From the NCBI GenBank assembly GCA_002716045.1, contig PAZC01000040.1, forward strand, positions 22,552-86,551: a stretch of 64,000 nt of DNA, given 5' to 3'. The notes under the pieces are model-generated. The model made no database searches. It was not told the origin of the DNA and saw only the letters and a list, made by a program, of their open reading frames with translations. Both the position numbers and the translations under genes were made by a program. Of the stretch, positions 36,009 through 44,581 are shown piece by piece. Origin of the DNA: Opitutia bacterium (lineage in GTDB: Bacteria; Verrucomicrobiota; Verrucomicrobiia; Opitutales; Seribacteraceae). The stretch's first letter is position 1; the number at the start of each line of letters is the position of its first letter.

Positions 36009-36962
36009 CTAGAGACCGAACTTTGATCCCAAGGTAGCGAGTTCCCCCGAACTTCCGTACTCAATAGTGATTCGCCCTTTGCCTTCGCCATTGGATGAAA
36101 CACTGACCTTAGTCTTAAGCAAATCAGATAATTGCATCGCCATATGCCTGGCTGCCTTTGCGTTTTCACGAGCGGCGGGGCTACCGGTTCTTCCCTTGCC
36201 CTTTGTCTTGACCGCGGCCACCTCGTCCTCGGCTTGCCTTACGCTCAATTCATTACCAACAATCTTCTTGGCCAACTGCAATCGGGCAGAATCATCCTCA
36301 ACGCCAAGCAAAACCTTGGCATGACCTACAGAAAGGCGTTCATCCGAAAGAAATTGCTGTATTTGCTCATCCAGTTGCAACAAGCGCAAAGCATTGGTTA
36401 CGTAAACACGACTTTTGCCAAGACGCTCGGCCACTTGAGCTTGGGTGAGCTCGAAATCTTGAATCAAGACAGAGCAGCCCAAGGCTTCCTCGATCGGATC
36501 CAAACCCTCCCGTTGCAAATTCTCGATCAAGGATAGAGAAGCGGATGAAGCATCACCCACCTCAAGAACTCTCACGGTAATAGTTTTTCGTCCGAGTTGG
36601 CGATAGGCTCGCCAACGTCTTTCTCCTGCTATGATCTCATAGCCTTCCTTGGAGGAACGCGCTGTAATCGGCTGAATCAGCCCCTCTGCCTTAATACTAG
36701 CAGCCAATTCCTTGATTTGGTCTGCATTGATCCGTTTACGCGGTTGATATCGATTGGGCTTCACCTGATTGATCGGGACTTCGATCAAGGTTTCCCCACC
36801 AGTTCCAGACGAAGGCTTGGGCTTTGCGTTGGAACGGGTTGCCTTCGCCTTGGATTGAGCCTTGGACTTTTCCTTTTTGGTTTTTGGGGCAGCCTTGCCC
36901 GCCACACCCGACGAAATCAAGCCTCCCAAGCCACGTCCCAGACCCATTGCCTTTTTCGCCAT
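36009..36962 (-). CDS. parB: Chromosome partitioning protein ParB
   Basis: A 317-residue ParB/Spo0J protein that binds parS sites and slides as a CTP-dependent clamp. The first 65 residues are basic and low in complexity. The CTP-binding motifs are IAGERRWRAYRQLG and ENLQREGLDPIEEA; a helix-turn-helix follows in ELTQAQVAERLGKSRVYVTNALRLL, with LSVGHAKVLLG after it. The C-terminus holds the dimer domain. The usual partner parA is not adjacent: the gene just upstream on the same strand is a LysM protein, ending 10 bp before it, and secG lies downstream. No complete parS 16-mer was seen in the window. Confidence 0.93.
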   Translation of the reverse strand: MAKKAMGLGRGLGGLISSGVAGKAAPKTKKEKSKAQSKAKATRSNAKPKPSSGTGGETLIEVPINQVKPNRYQPRKRINADQIKELAASIKAEGLIQPITARSSKEGYEIIAGERRWRAYRQLGRKTITVRVLEVGDASSASLSLIENLQREGLDPIEEALGCSVLIQDFELTQAQVAERLGKSRVYVTNALRLLQLDEQIQQFLSDERLSVGHAKVLLGVEDDSARLQLAKKIVGNELSVRQAEDEVAAVKTKGKGRTGSPAARENAKAARHMAMQLSDLLKTKVSVSSNGEGKGRITIEYGSSGELATLGSKFGL

Positions 36963-36972
36963 GACTAAAGAT

Positions 36973-37569
36973 TCAATTGTTTTGGGGAATAAAAACTGCC
37001 CGACCCACCTGCAAACTGGTGTCCTTTACAATATTGTTGGCTGCCTTGATCCAAGAAACCCTGGACCCGTGTTTTCTGGCAATGGCACTCAAGGTGTCAC
37101 CACCCTTGACGGTATAGACCGTACCATCATTCGGGTAATTCACTTGGGCGGCAGCAGGCGCAGCGGGCGGAGCCTTTGCCATGGTGTCGAACTGTTGTTT
37201 GGTTTGTTTTGCGAGGGCGGTGAGCTTGGCATTTACCTCCTTCAAGAGATCCTTCTTGTGAGTCGCATTGGAACTAGTGATCTCGCTGCGGAAGGTAGAA
37301 AACTTGTTGTCCATGATCTCACCCAAGGAACGCAAGTTATCCCTTGTCACCAAGTTGGAGGAAGAGGTTGCTTTGAGTTGAGCGTTTTCCCGGCGCAAAG
37401 CCTCTACTTCCGAGCGCAGGATGGCCACTTGGCGACTGAGCAATTCAACGTCTTGGGTCAAATTGGCCAAACGAACGTTAGCCTGAGCGCAAATCGATGC
37501 AGGCAACGATCCGAGCGACGTCAACAAAATCAAGCAACCGCCGAAGCGGATTGGCATTCTTCCCATCAT
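36973..37569 (-). CDS. LysM domain protein with coiled coil, secreted
   Basis: A 198-residue exported protein. After a short basic start (MMGRMPIRFGG) comes a signal peptide (CLILLTSLGSLPASICAQA, cleavage near residue 30). Residues 33-65 form a probable coiled coil (LTQDVELLSRQVAILRSEVEALRRE), followed by a second helical part to about 135. The last 50 residues are a LysM peptidoglycan-binding domain (YTVKGGDTLSAIARKHG ... IKAANNI ... LQVGRAVFIP). It probably sits in the periplasm attached to the wall. GGGGAGGTG five bases before the ATG is one of the best Shine-Dalgarno sequences of the window and argues for ATG 37569 or 37566. It is linked to parB, 10 bp downstream. Confidence 0.85.
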   Translation of the reverse strand: MMGRMPIRFGGCLILLTSLGSLPASICAQANVRLANLTQDVELLSRQVAILRSEVEALRRENAQLKATSSSNLVTRDNLRSLGEIMDNKFSTFRSEITSSNATHKKDLLKEVNAKLTALAKQTKQQFDTMAKAPPAAPAAAQVNYPNDGTVYTVKGGDTLSAIARKHGSRVSWIKAANNIVKDTSLQVGRAVFIPQNN

Positions 37570-37589
37570 GTTCACCTCCCCTTAGGTAA

Positions 37590-37595
37590 ATTATA
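37590..37595 (-). promoter_or_regulatory. Possible -10 element of the LysM-parB transcript
   Basis: A perfect TATAAT (as ATTATA on the plus strand) lies 20 bases ahead of the LysM start codon. No good -35 box is found at 16-18 bp spacing. Confidence 0.3.
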
Positions 37596-37639
37596 TATGT
37601 AGCTTCGTTGCTAGATTGGTATGCGCAATGTGAGAAAAA

Positions 37640-38647
37640 TCAATCAGTCTTTTCGTTTTTCGTGGAGAAACCTAGTTTTTTCCTAACCAAGGGAGTGGCC
37701 GGAAAAATCTCCATGCAGGCGTCGAGCAAGGCGGGAAATCCTCTCAAGAAATCTGGCGCAGCCAACATTTTACCCCCTGGACGCTGAAGCTCCAGTAACT
37801 CGAGAGAACCATCCCCGGTGGCCACGGACAAAGCACCGTTCCGTTCGCCGAGGACAGTGCCCGGAGAGGCATCGACAGGTTGAGAATTAGGGCGCGCGAA
37901 GCCCACCTTAATCCGTAAATCACCAAACTCAATGAAACATCCGGGCCAAGAACGAAAAGCAGCAACCCGACGAGCCAGAAGGTGTGCGGACTTGGAGAAA
38001 TCGAGCCTTCCATCATCTTTGCGCAGAAGCCGGCAATAAGTTGCTGATTGATCGTCTTGTGGTTCCTCCCGAACTTCCCCGCTCAACAAATCGGGGAAGT
38101 TGCGCGACAGCAAAGGCAAGCATGCAGTGGCAAGTTTCTGGCGCAGGGAAGGACCGCCATCATCGGGATCGATAGCCACCAACTCTTGATCCACCAGAGG
38201 GCCTGCATCCATTTTTTGCACAAGGCGCATCAAGCTGACACCGGTGTTTGACTCTCCCTCGGCAAGAGCCGTTTCAACAGGTGAAGCACCTCGGTAGGCA
38301 GGCAACAACGAAGCATGTAAATTGTAAAATCGCCCACCGGCGGCTTGCAGGAGCGCTGACGACAAAATGTGCCCATATGCCATGACGATTACAATATCCA
38401 CCCGTTGCTCCGAAAGCCATTGGGCATCAGGTTTTCCTGGGCGTTCCGGTTCGCGGACCTGCGTTCCGTTCAAGACTGACCATTCCTTGATAGGGTTGGC
38501 TCGCAACCGCTTGCCCCGCCCGGAGGGACGATCCGGTTGCGTAAAGACAGCAACCAGTTCGACCTGCTTCTCCTGAGCAAGTAAAGACAACGTCGGTAAC
38601 GCAATGGCATCCGATCCCATGAAGATGATTCGCTTCTTTTCTCCCAT
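37640..38647 (-). CDS. fmt: Methionyl-tRNA formyltransferase
   Basis: A 335-residue enzyme that formylates the initiator tRNA. The N-terminal domain has IIFMGSDAIALPTLSLL and QPDRPSGRGKRL, and the folate-binding catalytic segment YNLHASLLPAYRGASPVE with the Asn-x-His pair, followed by QKMDAGPLVDQE. The C-terminal OB-fold tRNA-binding domain begins near residue 210. Length is slightly longer than usual. There is no def gene next to it, although fmt and def are often paired. The der terminator lies between this gene and der upstream. Confidence 0.95.
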   Translation of the reverse strand: MGEKKRIIFMGSDAIALPTLSLLAQEKQVELVAVFTQPDRPSGRGKRLRANPIKEWSVLNGTQVREPERPGKPDAQWLSEQRVDIVIVMAYGHILSSALLQAAGGRFYNLHASLLPAYRGASPVETALAEGESNTGVSLMRLVQKMDAGPLVDQELVAIDPDDGGPSLRQKLATACLPLLSRNFPDLLSGEVREEPQDDQSATYCRLLRKDDGRLDFSKSAHLLARRVAAFRSWPGCFIEFGDLRIKVGFARPNSQPVDASPGTVLGERNGALSVATGDGSLELLELQRPGGKMLAAPDFLRGFPALLDACMEIFPATPLVRKKLGFSTKNEKTD

Positions 38648-38669
38648 ACAGTACTACTCTTTAGACACG

Positions 38670-38703
38670 AAAAAAGGCCGGCGTTCAAGAAAACGACCGA
38701 CCC
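38670..38703 (-). terminator. Rho-independent terminator downstream of der
   Basis: Read on the minus strand, GGTCGGTCG pairs with CGCCGGCC (one G-T pair, one bulge) around a TTTTCTTGAA loop, followed by TTTTTT. It lies between the der stop and the fmt start and separates the two genes. Confidence 0.75.
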
Positions 38704-38730
38704 AACGAAAAAAAAGGGATGTTCTGGAGG

Positions 38731-40125
38731 TTAGTTCTTCTTTGTGTAGCGAGCTTCTTTTCCGGTCAAAGTGAAGCGCAAAGGGGCGCCAAGGAGGTCG
38801 AAACGGGTAGTCAAGCCGTTGGTCAGATAGCGTTGATAAACGTCCTCCAACCGGTCGGCTCGGTTACAAAACAAGCGTATGGTAAAAGGGCGGGTACTTG
38901 TTTGCACCGCATAGAAAATCTTGAATCGCTTGCCTTTGCGGGCAGCCGGCGGACGACTCTCCATCATGCTGATGATGGTACGATTAAGGTCCGGGGTGGG
39001 AAGGAAACGGTCGAGGCCTTGATCCACTCGGCGAACTGCGGAAAGCATCTCTTCAATGGATAACCCTGTCTTGGCCGAAACAAAGAGCATGGGGAAACGA
39101 GGAAGCACAAATAATTCCTTCCGAGCCGCCTTCTCGTACTCGGCTCGAAAATGGTCCTCATCCCTAAAGCCACTCAAAGGATCCCGACGAAATCCATCGA
39201 TCGCGACGTCCCATTTGTTGACCACTACAACAAGAGCCTTCCCTGCATCGACAATGCGGCCAGCCATAATCTTGTCTTGCCTGGAAACTCCTTCGCGAGC
39301 ATCGAGAACCAAAAGAGCGACGTCTGTTTGCGTAATTGCTTCATCTGTCCGGAGAGAAGAGAAATACTCAAGTGAGTCGGCGATTTTTTTTCTTCGACGC
39401 AAGCCCGCGGTATCGAAGAGGCGGAAACGCCAGGATTCGCCATCATTAGTCTTGTAATCAAGTTCTCTTGTGGTGGTTTCACGAGTCGTCCCGGGCAATT
39501 CGCTTACGATGAGGCGTTCGGCATCAAGCAAACGATTGCAGAGAGAGGACTTTCCCACATTGGGTCGTCCCACAAAGGCGATGTGAATGGCTCGATCTTT
39601 CGTGGACGGAGCCTCTTTGGACACCGGACCGAGTCGCTTACGAATTTCTTCGACCAAGCCATCCACCCCAAAAGCATGCTCCGCAGAGACTCGGTGGAAA
39701 TCATCGAAGCCTAGTTTGGCAAATTCGTCGGCAAGCCCGACTTGGTTGGGGAAATCGATCTTGTTGACTACCAAGAGCGGTGTTTTCCCCAAGCGGCGCA
39801 ACTTTTCAGCCACCATTTCATCCAAGGGGGCGAGGCCGTCCCGGCCATCGCAAACAAAAAGAATGAGGTCGGCAGCCTCTATGGCGAAAGCTACTTGGGT
39901 TTCGGTGGCATCCTGGATTTCAACGGGAGTCATACTCTCCCGCAGACCGAGGCCACCAGTATCCATCAGGACGTAACCGTCAGAAGACTCGGCGGTCACG
40001 ACGTCGCGAGTTACCCCGGGGCGGTCATGGACAATCGATATGCGTCGCCCGGCCAACCGGTTGAAGAGACGGCTTTTCCCGACGTTGGGACGGCCCACGA
40101 TGGCAATGCTGGGAACAGGACCCAT
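38731..40125 (-). CDS. der: Ribosome biogenesis GTPase Der (EngA)
   Basis: A 464-residue protein with two tandem GTPase domains and a KH-like C-terminus, needed for assembly of the 50S subunit. Domain one has GRPNVGKSRLFNRL, DRPGVTRD, DTGGL and NKID; domain two has GRPNVGKSSLCNRL, TTRE, DTAGL and NKWD. The last 100 residues (RPFTIRLFCNRADRLEDVYQRYL onward) are the KH-like domain. Length and layout are normal. The aminotransferase gene lies 8 bp upstream on the same strand, so der may be the last gene of a three-gene transcript ending at the terminator at 38670-38703. Confidence 0.97.
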   Translation of the reverse strand: MGPVPSIAIVGRPNVGKSRLFNRLAGRRISIVHDRPGVTRDVVTAESSDGYVLMDTGGLGLRESMTPVEIQDATETQVAFAIEAADLILFVCDGRDGLAPLDEMVAEKLRRLGKTPLLVVNKIDFPNQVGLADEFAKLGFDDFHRVSAEHAFGVDGLVEEIRKRLGPVSKEAPSTKDRAIHIAFVGRPNVGKSSLCNRLLDAERLIVSELPGTTRETTTRELDYKTNDGESWRFRLFDTAGLRRRKKIADSLEYFSSLRTDEAITQTDVALLVLDAREGVSRQDKIMAGRIVDAGKALVVVVNKWDVAIDGFRRDPLSGFRDEDHFRAEYEKAARKELFVLPRFPMLFVSAKTGLSIEEMLSAVRRVDQGLDRFLPTPDLNRTIISMMESRPPAARKGKRFKIFYAVQTSTRPFTIRLFCNRADRLEDVYQRYLTNGLTTRFDLLGAPLRFTLTGKEARYTKKN

Positions 40126-40133
40126 AGGAAAAA

Positions 40134-41336
40134 TCAGGAGGCGTTGGAAGAGGAAGAAGGCAAGTCTGCAAAAGTGTCCATGAATCGAGCAATTCTTTCG
40201 GTCGCTTCCTGCAATTTGTCATAGGAGGTGGAGAAACTGGCCCGAACATGCCCTTTGCCTGCCTGCCCGAAAGCGGATCCGGGAACAACGGCAACCTCGT
40301 GTTCACGCAGCAATCGATGAGCGAAGTCAATTTCATCAAGACCTGTTCCACTGACCTTGGGAAAGACGTAAAAAGAGCCTCCCGGAGAATGGCAGGCAAG
40401 CCCCAGTTCATTGAGGCGGCGTACCATGAAATCACGTCGGCGAAGGTACTGTTCCTTCATCCTGGAAACACTTTCCTCTCCATGCAGAAGCGCTTCCACG
40501 GCAGCTTCCTGACTCAGGATCGGAGCACACATCATGGCATATTGATGCACCTTCATCATTGCTTCGATCAAGTCAGCCGGGCCGCAAGCATAGCCGATAC
40601 GAAAGCCCGTCATCGCAAAGGCCTTGGAAAAGCCATGCAGAAAAATCACCCTTTCCTTCATTCCGGGGAGCGAGGCAATACTGATATGTTCGCCTTCAAA
40701 AGTGAGTTCGGCATAGATTTCGTCACTCAGTACAAGCAGGTCCTTTTCCACCGCGAAGCGAGCAATTCTATCCAAGGTAGCCTTGTCCGCGATACCACCT
40801 GTGGGGTTAGTGGGAAAGTTCAGGATAAGGGCTTTGCAACCGGGTTCCCAGGCATCCTCAAGGGAGGCGGGATCGAGAGAGAAATCTTTTTCAGCGAAAG
40901 TGGGAGCACCTATGGCTTGTCCGTGAACCAAGGTGACGCTTGGATCATATGAAACATAACAAGGCTGATGATGAAGAACTTTGTCACCTGGGTTCACAAT
41001 GGCTCGAAGGGCAATGTCCAAAGCCTCGGAGACCCCGACCGTGACCAAAACTTCTTCTTCTGGTTGGTAGTCTACCCCAAAGGTTTTTCCCACGTATTTT
41101 GAAATAGCTTTGCGCAGGCGAAGCAGACCCCGGTTGTCAGTATAACTGGTGCAGCCTTTCTCGAGAGCGAAAATAGCTGCTTCACGAACATGCCAAGGGG
41201 TAATGAAATCGGGCTCGCCAATGCCTAGTGATATAGCCTCGGGCATCTCCGAGACCACTGCGAAAAAGTCGCGAATACCGGATCTTGGCAAATCCCTGAC
41301 GTGATTTGCCACAAATCTTGAAGTCGTGGCACTCAT
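40134..41336 (-). CDS. Class I/II aminotransferase, possibly AlaT-like
   Basis: A 400-residue PLP aminotransferase. It shows SLGIGEPDFITPWHV, TSYTDNRGLLRLRKAI, FPTNPTGGIADK, SDEIYAELTFEG, the Schiff-base Lys in HGFSKAFAMTGFRIGYACG, and HVRASFSTS for the carboxylate-binding Arg. It is of the group that includes PatA and alanine or aromatic aminotransferases. Its start overlaps the stop of an Lrp-type regulator by one base. In Bacillus the Lrp-type AlaR precedes the alanine transaminase AlaT, so a similar regulated transaminase is a fair guess, but the substrate is not fixed by the sequence. Confidence 0.88.
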   Translation of the reverse strand: MSATTSRFVANHVRDLPRSGIRDFFAVVSEMPEAISLGIGEPDFITPWHVREAAIFALEKGCTSYTDNRGLLRLRKAISKYVGKTFGVDYQPEEEVLVTVGVSEALDIALRAIVNPGDKVLHHQPCYVSYDPSVTLVHGQAIGAPTFAEKDFSLDPASLEDAWEPGCKALILNFPTNPTGGIADKATLDRIARFAVEKDLLVLSDEIYAELTFEGEHISIASLPGMKERVIFLHGFSKAFAMTGFRIGYACGPADLIEAMMKVHQYAMMCAPILSQEAAVEALLHGEESVSRMKEQYLRRRDFMVRRLNELGLACHSPGGSFYVFPKVSGTGLDEIDFAHRLLREHEVAVVPGSAFGQAGKGHVRASFSTSYDKLQEATERIARFMDTFADLPSSSSNAS

Positions 41337-41818
41337 CAGGGACTGACGGCTGGTTGATCAACTGCGGAGCTTTCGCCCACCAAAAGGTGACGCTGCTCCT
41401 TGTAAGCCCTTAGCAAAAAATGCGTGGAGGTAGAAAGCACTCCTTCGATCGAGGCAAGACGCTCGGAAACAAAGGTCGCGACGGAGCGAAGATTTTTGCC
41501 CGCCACAATAACAAGAAGGTCGTATCCTCCGGACATCAAGTAACAGGACTCCACTTCGTCGAATCTGCTTATTCTCAGAGACAGACGGTCAAAGCCGCCC
41601 TCGCGCTCCGGGCTGATCTTTACCTCGATCACAGCGCGCACCTGATCGTCCTCGACCTCCGCCGGATTGAAAACAGGACGCCACCCCAAAAGGATTCTCT
41701 CATGCTGCAAACGAGTCAATTCGCTCTCCACCTCGGCTTGTTCCAAACCAAGAATCTCCGCCATCTGGGAAGTTTCCAGACGTTCTCCTTCAAGTAATAA
41801 TTGCAGAACTGAACTCAT
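41336..41818 (-). CDS. Lrp/AsnC family transcriptional regulator
   Basis: A 160-residue regulator. The N-terminal 55 residues form a winged helix (RLETSQMAEILGLEQAEVESELTRLQHERIL), rather divergent in its recognition helix, and residues 60-145 form the RAM/AsnC ligand domain: VRAVIEVKISPEREGGFD, VESCYLMSGGYDLLVIVAG and a final strand in VLSTSTHFLLRAYK. Such proteins form octamers and sense amino acids. It is directly joined to the aminotransferase gene by a one-base stop-start overlap, so it very likely controls that gene and itself. It starts at ATG 41818 with an 85-bp gap to the NUDIX gene. Confidence 0.88.
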   Translation of the reverse strand: MSSVLQLLLEGERLETSQMAEILGLEQAEVESELTRLQHERILLGWRPVFNPAEVEDDQVRAVIEVKISPEREGGFDRLSLRISRFDEVESCYLMSGGYDLLVIVAGKNLRSVATFVSERLASIEGVLSTSTHFLLRAYKEQRHLLVGESSAVDQPAVSP

Positions 41819-41903
41819 GGGATGCTGAATCAGAGATCGGTTGAATGCCTCGAAATCAAAGGGAGAGTTATAATTGACGAAGAATTAGTGGGCAATGCCA
41901 AAT

Positions 41904-42470
41904 TCAAGCCAAGTCCGCGTCGCGCCGATGCAGCCAAAGATAAAAAATCGCATCCACGCTGAGGGCATGTTGAATAAGACCATCCTTGACCCATGCAAAT
42001 GCCTCTTCCAAAGGAATCAGGCGTGTCTCCAGCTCCTCGTTAGGATCAAACGAGATATCGCCGGTCAATCTGGCTCCTTCGATCAAAAAGAAATGGCAGC
42101 GATTGCGCAGAATAGCTGGATTCGGCCGACAGGAAGCGAGGGGAATCACGCTCTCTCCCTCGTACCCCGTTTCCTCCCTGAGTTCCCTGACGGCCGTATC
42201 GATCGGATCCTCGCCTGCATCGATTACTCCTCCGGGCACCTCCCATGAAAGTTCACCCGAGCCGAACCGATGTTGCCTGACAAGGATCAATTCGTCCGCT
42301 GGAGTAAGGGCCACCACGTTGGCCCAATCAGAAGTATCGAGAACAAAGAAATCGTCCTCGCGCCCATCGGGATGTCGGCAACGCAATCGGCGGACGTCGA
42401 AAATCAGGCAATCCGCCTCGAGCTCGTCCGAGAGGATATCCCAAGGAGCAGGTTCTTTGTCTTCACTCAT
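41904..42470 (-). CDS. NUDIX hydrolase (ADP-ribose pyrophosphatase-like)
   Basis: A 188-residue enzyme with a complete Nudix box, GGVIDAGEDPIDTAVRELREETGYEGE, matching G-x5-E-x7-R-E-U-x-E-E-x-G-U. It is preceded by VRQHRFGSGELSWEVPGG, typical of NudF-type ADP-ribose pyrophosphatases, and followed by a proline-containing loop (CRPNPAILRN). These enzymes hydrolyse ADP-sugars or similar dinucleotides in the cytoplasm. The start overlaps the GmhB-like gene by ATGA, which suggests a link with heptose or nucleotide-sugar metabolism. Confidence 0.88.
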   Translation of the reverse strand: MSEDKEPAPWDILSDELEADCLIFDVRRLRCRHPDGREDDFFVLDTSDWANVVALTPADELILVRQHRFGSGELSWEVPGGVIDAGEDPIDTAVRELREETGYEGESVIPLASCRPNPAILRNRCHFFLIEGARLTGDISFDPNEELETRLIPLEEAFAWVKDGLIQHALSVDAIFYLWLHRRDADLA

Positions 42471-43006
42471 AATGCTTTCAGTTTATCAACGAAGGAGACA
42501 AAGTCATCGAAAACTCCCATGCCGCGTTCTTTGGCATAGGAGCAAACTTCCTCGCTGAAGGGTTTGCCGGTCTTTACCAAAGCGCCTCCGGTACCGGCGT
42601 TCGCAGCAGTTTCGAGATCAGACATCTTGTCTCCCACCATATAGGAAAGATTCAAGTCAAGATCATGCTTTGCGGCCATTTCCAAAATGAATCGAGGAGA
42701 TGGCTTTCGATAAACCGGTTCCTCATCGGGATGTTCCGTGGCGAGGCATATCTCGATGAAGAAATCCTTCGGTAGGTTCATTAAATCGAGCATTCTTTGG
42801 TTACAGGCGTGAACTGTCTCCAAGGAGAAGAAACCCCTACCCACACCTGACTGATTGGAAAAGAGAAACAAGGAGTACCCTAGGGCAGAGGCACTCCGCA
42901 GGGCATCTGAAACACCAGGGACAATCTCGATGAGCTCTGGATCATCCAAATAATCATAGTCAGGAATTAGGGTACCGTCCCGATCCAAAAACAAACCGCG
43001 ATTCAT
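42467..43006 (-). CDS. gmhB: GmhB-like HAD phosphatase (heptose 1,7-bisphosphatase family)
   Basis: A 179-residue HAD-superfamily phosphatase. Motif I is LFLDRDGTLIPD with the nucleophile Asp, the second motif is FSNQSGVGRGFF, and motif III/IV are KPSPRFILEM and YMVGDKMSDLETAANAG. This fits D-glycero-D-manno-heptose 1,7-bisphosphate phosphatases. The usual zinc loop has cysteines around C-x-CRKP, but here the sequence is EEPVYRKPSP, with the second pair of cysteines absent. Only one Cys (CLATEHP) remains in the region, so the zinc site is probably lost. It overlaps hldE-type kinase upstream and the NUDIX gene downstream by ATGA junctions. Confidence 0.78.
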   Translation of the reverse strand: MNRGLFLDRDGTLIPDYDYLDDPELIEIVPGVSDALRSASALGYSLFLFSNQSGVGRGFFSLETVHACNQRMLDLMNLPKDFFIEICLATEHPDEEPVYRKPSPRFILEMAAKHDLDLNLSYMVGDKMSDLETAANAGTGGALVKTGKPFSEEVCSYAKERGMGVFDDFVSFVDKLKAL

Positions 43007-43962
43007 ACCTCTCCCAGATAGCTCAATATTTCCTCGGAATCAGTAGTCGCAGTGCCTACCTTGCCGACCACAACACCGGCCGCGGCATTGGCAAGGGTAG
43101 CCGCATCGCGAAAACTCGCCCCAGCAGCCAAAGACAGGGCCAAGGAAGCAATCACAGTGTCGCCCGCCCCCGACACGTCGAACACTTCGCGGGCAGCGGT
43201 GGGAATGGTTTCTCCCACTTGTCCCTCCTCGGACAGCAGCATGCCCTCACTGCCCAGGGTAATGGCCAAATGCCGAGGTTCATAAAGTTCGTGTATGGCA
43301 GCGCAAATCAACTCGGAGGGAAAGGAGGAATGCTCTTCTTTGTCTAGTTGGGCCAGTTCAATGGCTTCACTTCGATTGGGAGTCAAAAGATCGACCCCCT
43401 TGTGGTTCAATCTCCGACGAGGCTTGGGATCCAAGGCCACAATAACGGAAGGGGAAGAACGCTTGCGAAGAATGCGCTCGACTAATGATTGATCGACGAA
43501 TCCCTTTCCATAATCAGAAATTATCACGACATCCGCTAATTCCAAACGAGCATCAAAGGCATCAAAGTCACTTTCGGAATTGAGCGCATAAGCTTCCGGT
43601 GACAATTCGCGGTCCACCCTGCACAGCTGTTGGTTGCGCGCCATGACTCGAGCTTTGCATATCGTTTTCTTCGAATCGCTTACAAATGCCTTCTCGCACT
43701 CGACCCCCTGTTCATCCAATACAGTAATCAAGCGATTCCCTGGATCATCTTTTCCAATCCAAGAACACAGAGAGACCTCTGCCTCCAGAGCAGCGGCGTT
43801 TAATGCAACGTTGGCCGCGCCTCCGGCCGCATATGAGTCATGATCCACCTTCACGACAGGCACTGGGGCTTCGGGGGAAACCCGGTCAACATCGCCCCAA
43901 ACGTAATGATCGAGCATCGCGTCACCCACAACGAGAACGCGAAGTTTCTTGATTTTTTCCAT
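43003..43962 (-). CDS. hldA: D-glycero-beta-D-manno-heptose-7-phosphate kinase (RfaE1/HldA-like)
   Basis: A 319-residue PfkB/ribokinase-fold enzyme, the kinase part of the heptose pathway for inner-core lipopolysaccharide. The N-terminus has VLVVGDAMLDHYVWGDVDRVSPEAPVPV, the sugar-binding motif AAGGAANVALNAAAL, KARVMARNQQLCRVDRE, and the nucleotide-binding motif FDVSGAGDTVIASL. There is no C-terminal adenylyltransferase half, so it is the one-domain form (HldA) and another gene must supply HldC. ATG 43962 with GAAGG five bases upstream is preferred over GTG 43974. First gene of a three-gene coupled set with gmhB and the NUDIX hydrolase. Confidence 0.88.
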   Translation of the reverse strand: MEKIKKLRVLVVGDAMLDHYVWGDVDRVSPEAPVPVVKVDHDSYAAGGAANVALNAAALEAEVSLCSWIGKDDPGNRLITVLDEQGVECEKAFVSDSKKTICKARVMARNQQLCRVDRELSPEAYALNSESDFDAFDARLELADVVIISDYGKGFVDQSLVERILRKRSSPSVIVALDPKPRRRLNHKGVDLLTPNRSEAIELAQLDKEEHSSFPSELICAAIHELYEPRHLAITLGSEGMLLSEEGQVGETIPTAAREVFDVSGAGDTVIASLALSLAAGASFRDAATLANAAAGVVVGKVGTATTDSEEILSYLGEV

Positions 43963-44027
43963 CAGGGCCTTCACCAGTCGACTTTCTCCTTTTTTAATTC
44001 AATCATGGAACAAATTCTTTTTTCTTG

Positions 44028-44561
44028 ATGTCTCGAGACAGTTCAATCGCTCGCAGAAAATTCCTTGGCTTGCTGATTCCGTTGCCTTTGGCCGCATCGT
44101 GCAGGTCGCGTCCTTCGGATGAAAAAGGCAGCAGCAGCGATCTCGGGCCGGACAAATGGTTTCCCATCGGCCTCGATTCCAACAAGCTCCAGCTTCAATT
44201 GGCGCTTTCCCAGGAAGAGAGGGGCAAAGGCCTCATGCATCGCAAGAGTTTGGCAGCAGACCATGGCATGCTGTTTCTCTCCGAAAAACCAGAACGGCAA
44301 AGCTTCTGGATGAAGAACACCTGGATTCCTCTCGACATAGGATTCTTCGACTCCGAGGGTGTCTTGATCGAAGTTCGGAAATTGCATCCCCATGAAGAGG
44401 AATCCGTAAAGTCCACTTCCCCGAACATCCTCTTTGCGATCGAACTTAACCGCAACGGATACCGAGACGCCAACGTATCGCTGGGAGCAAAGATAAACCT
44501 CGATGACTTGAAAAATGCCTTGAAGGCGCGAGGCATAAATCCCGAGAAGCACGGATTGTAA
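44028..44561 (+). CDS. DUF192 lipoprotein, probable Tat-exported
   Basis: A 177-residue protein of the DUF192 family. The N-terminus has a twin-Arg-like RRKFLGLLIPLPLAASC ending in a lipobox (LAAS/C), so it is predicted to be exported and lipidated. The DUF192 fold follows from about residue 50: LQLALSQEERGKGLMHRKSL, the conserved GMLF-type strand, SFWMKNTWIPLDIGFFDSEG, and VLIEVRKLHPHEEES. The family has unknown function; some members sit near polysaccharide or chaperone genes. It is divergent from hldA and convergent with galE (20 bp between stops). ATG 44028 is used; TTG 44025 immediately before it is also open. Confidence 0.85.
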   Translation: MSRDSSIARRKFLGLLIPLPLAASCRSRPSDEKGSSSDLGPDKWFPIGLDSNKLQLQLALSQEERGKGLMHRKSLAADHGMLFLSEKPERQSFWMKNTWIPLDIGFFDSEGVLIEVRKLHPHEEESVKSTSPNILFAIELNRNGYRDANVSLGAKINLDDLKNALKARGINPEKHGL

Positions 44562-44581
44562 AGCATCTGGAAAAGACATCA

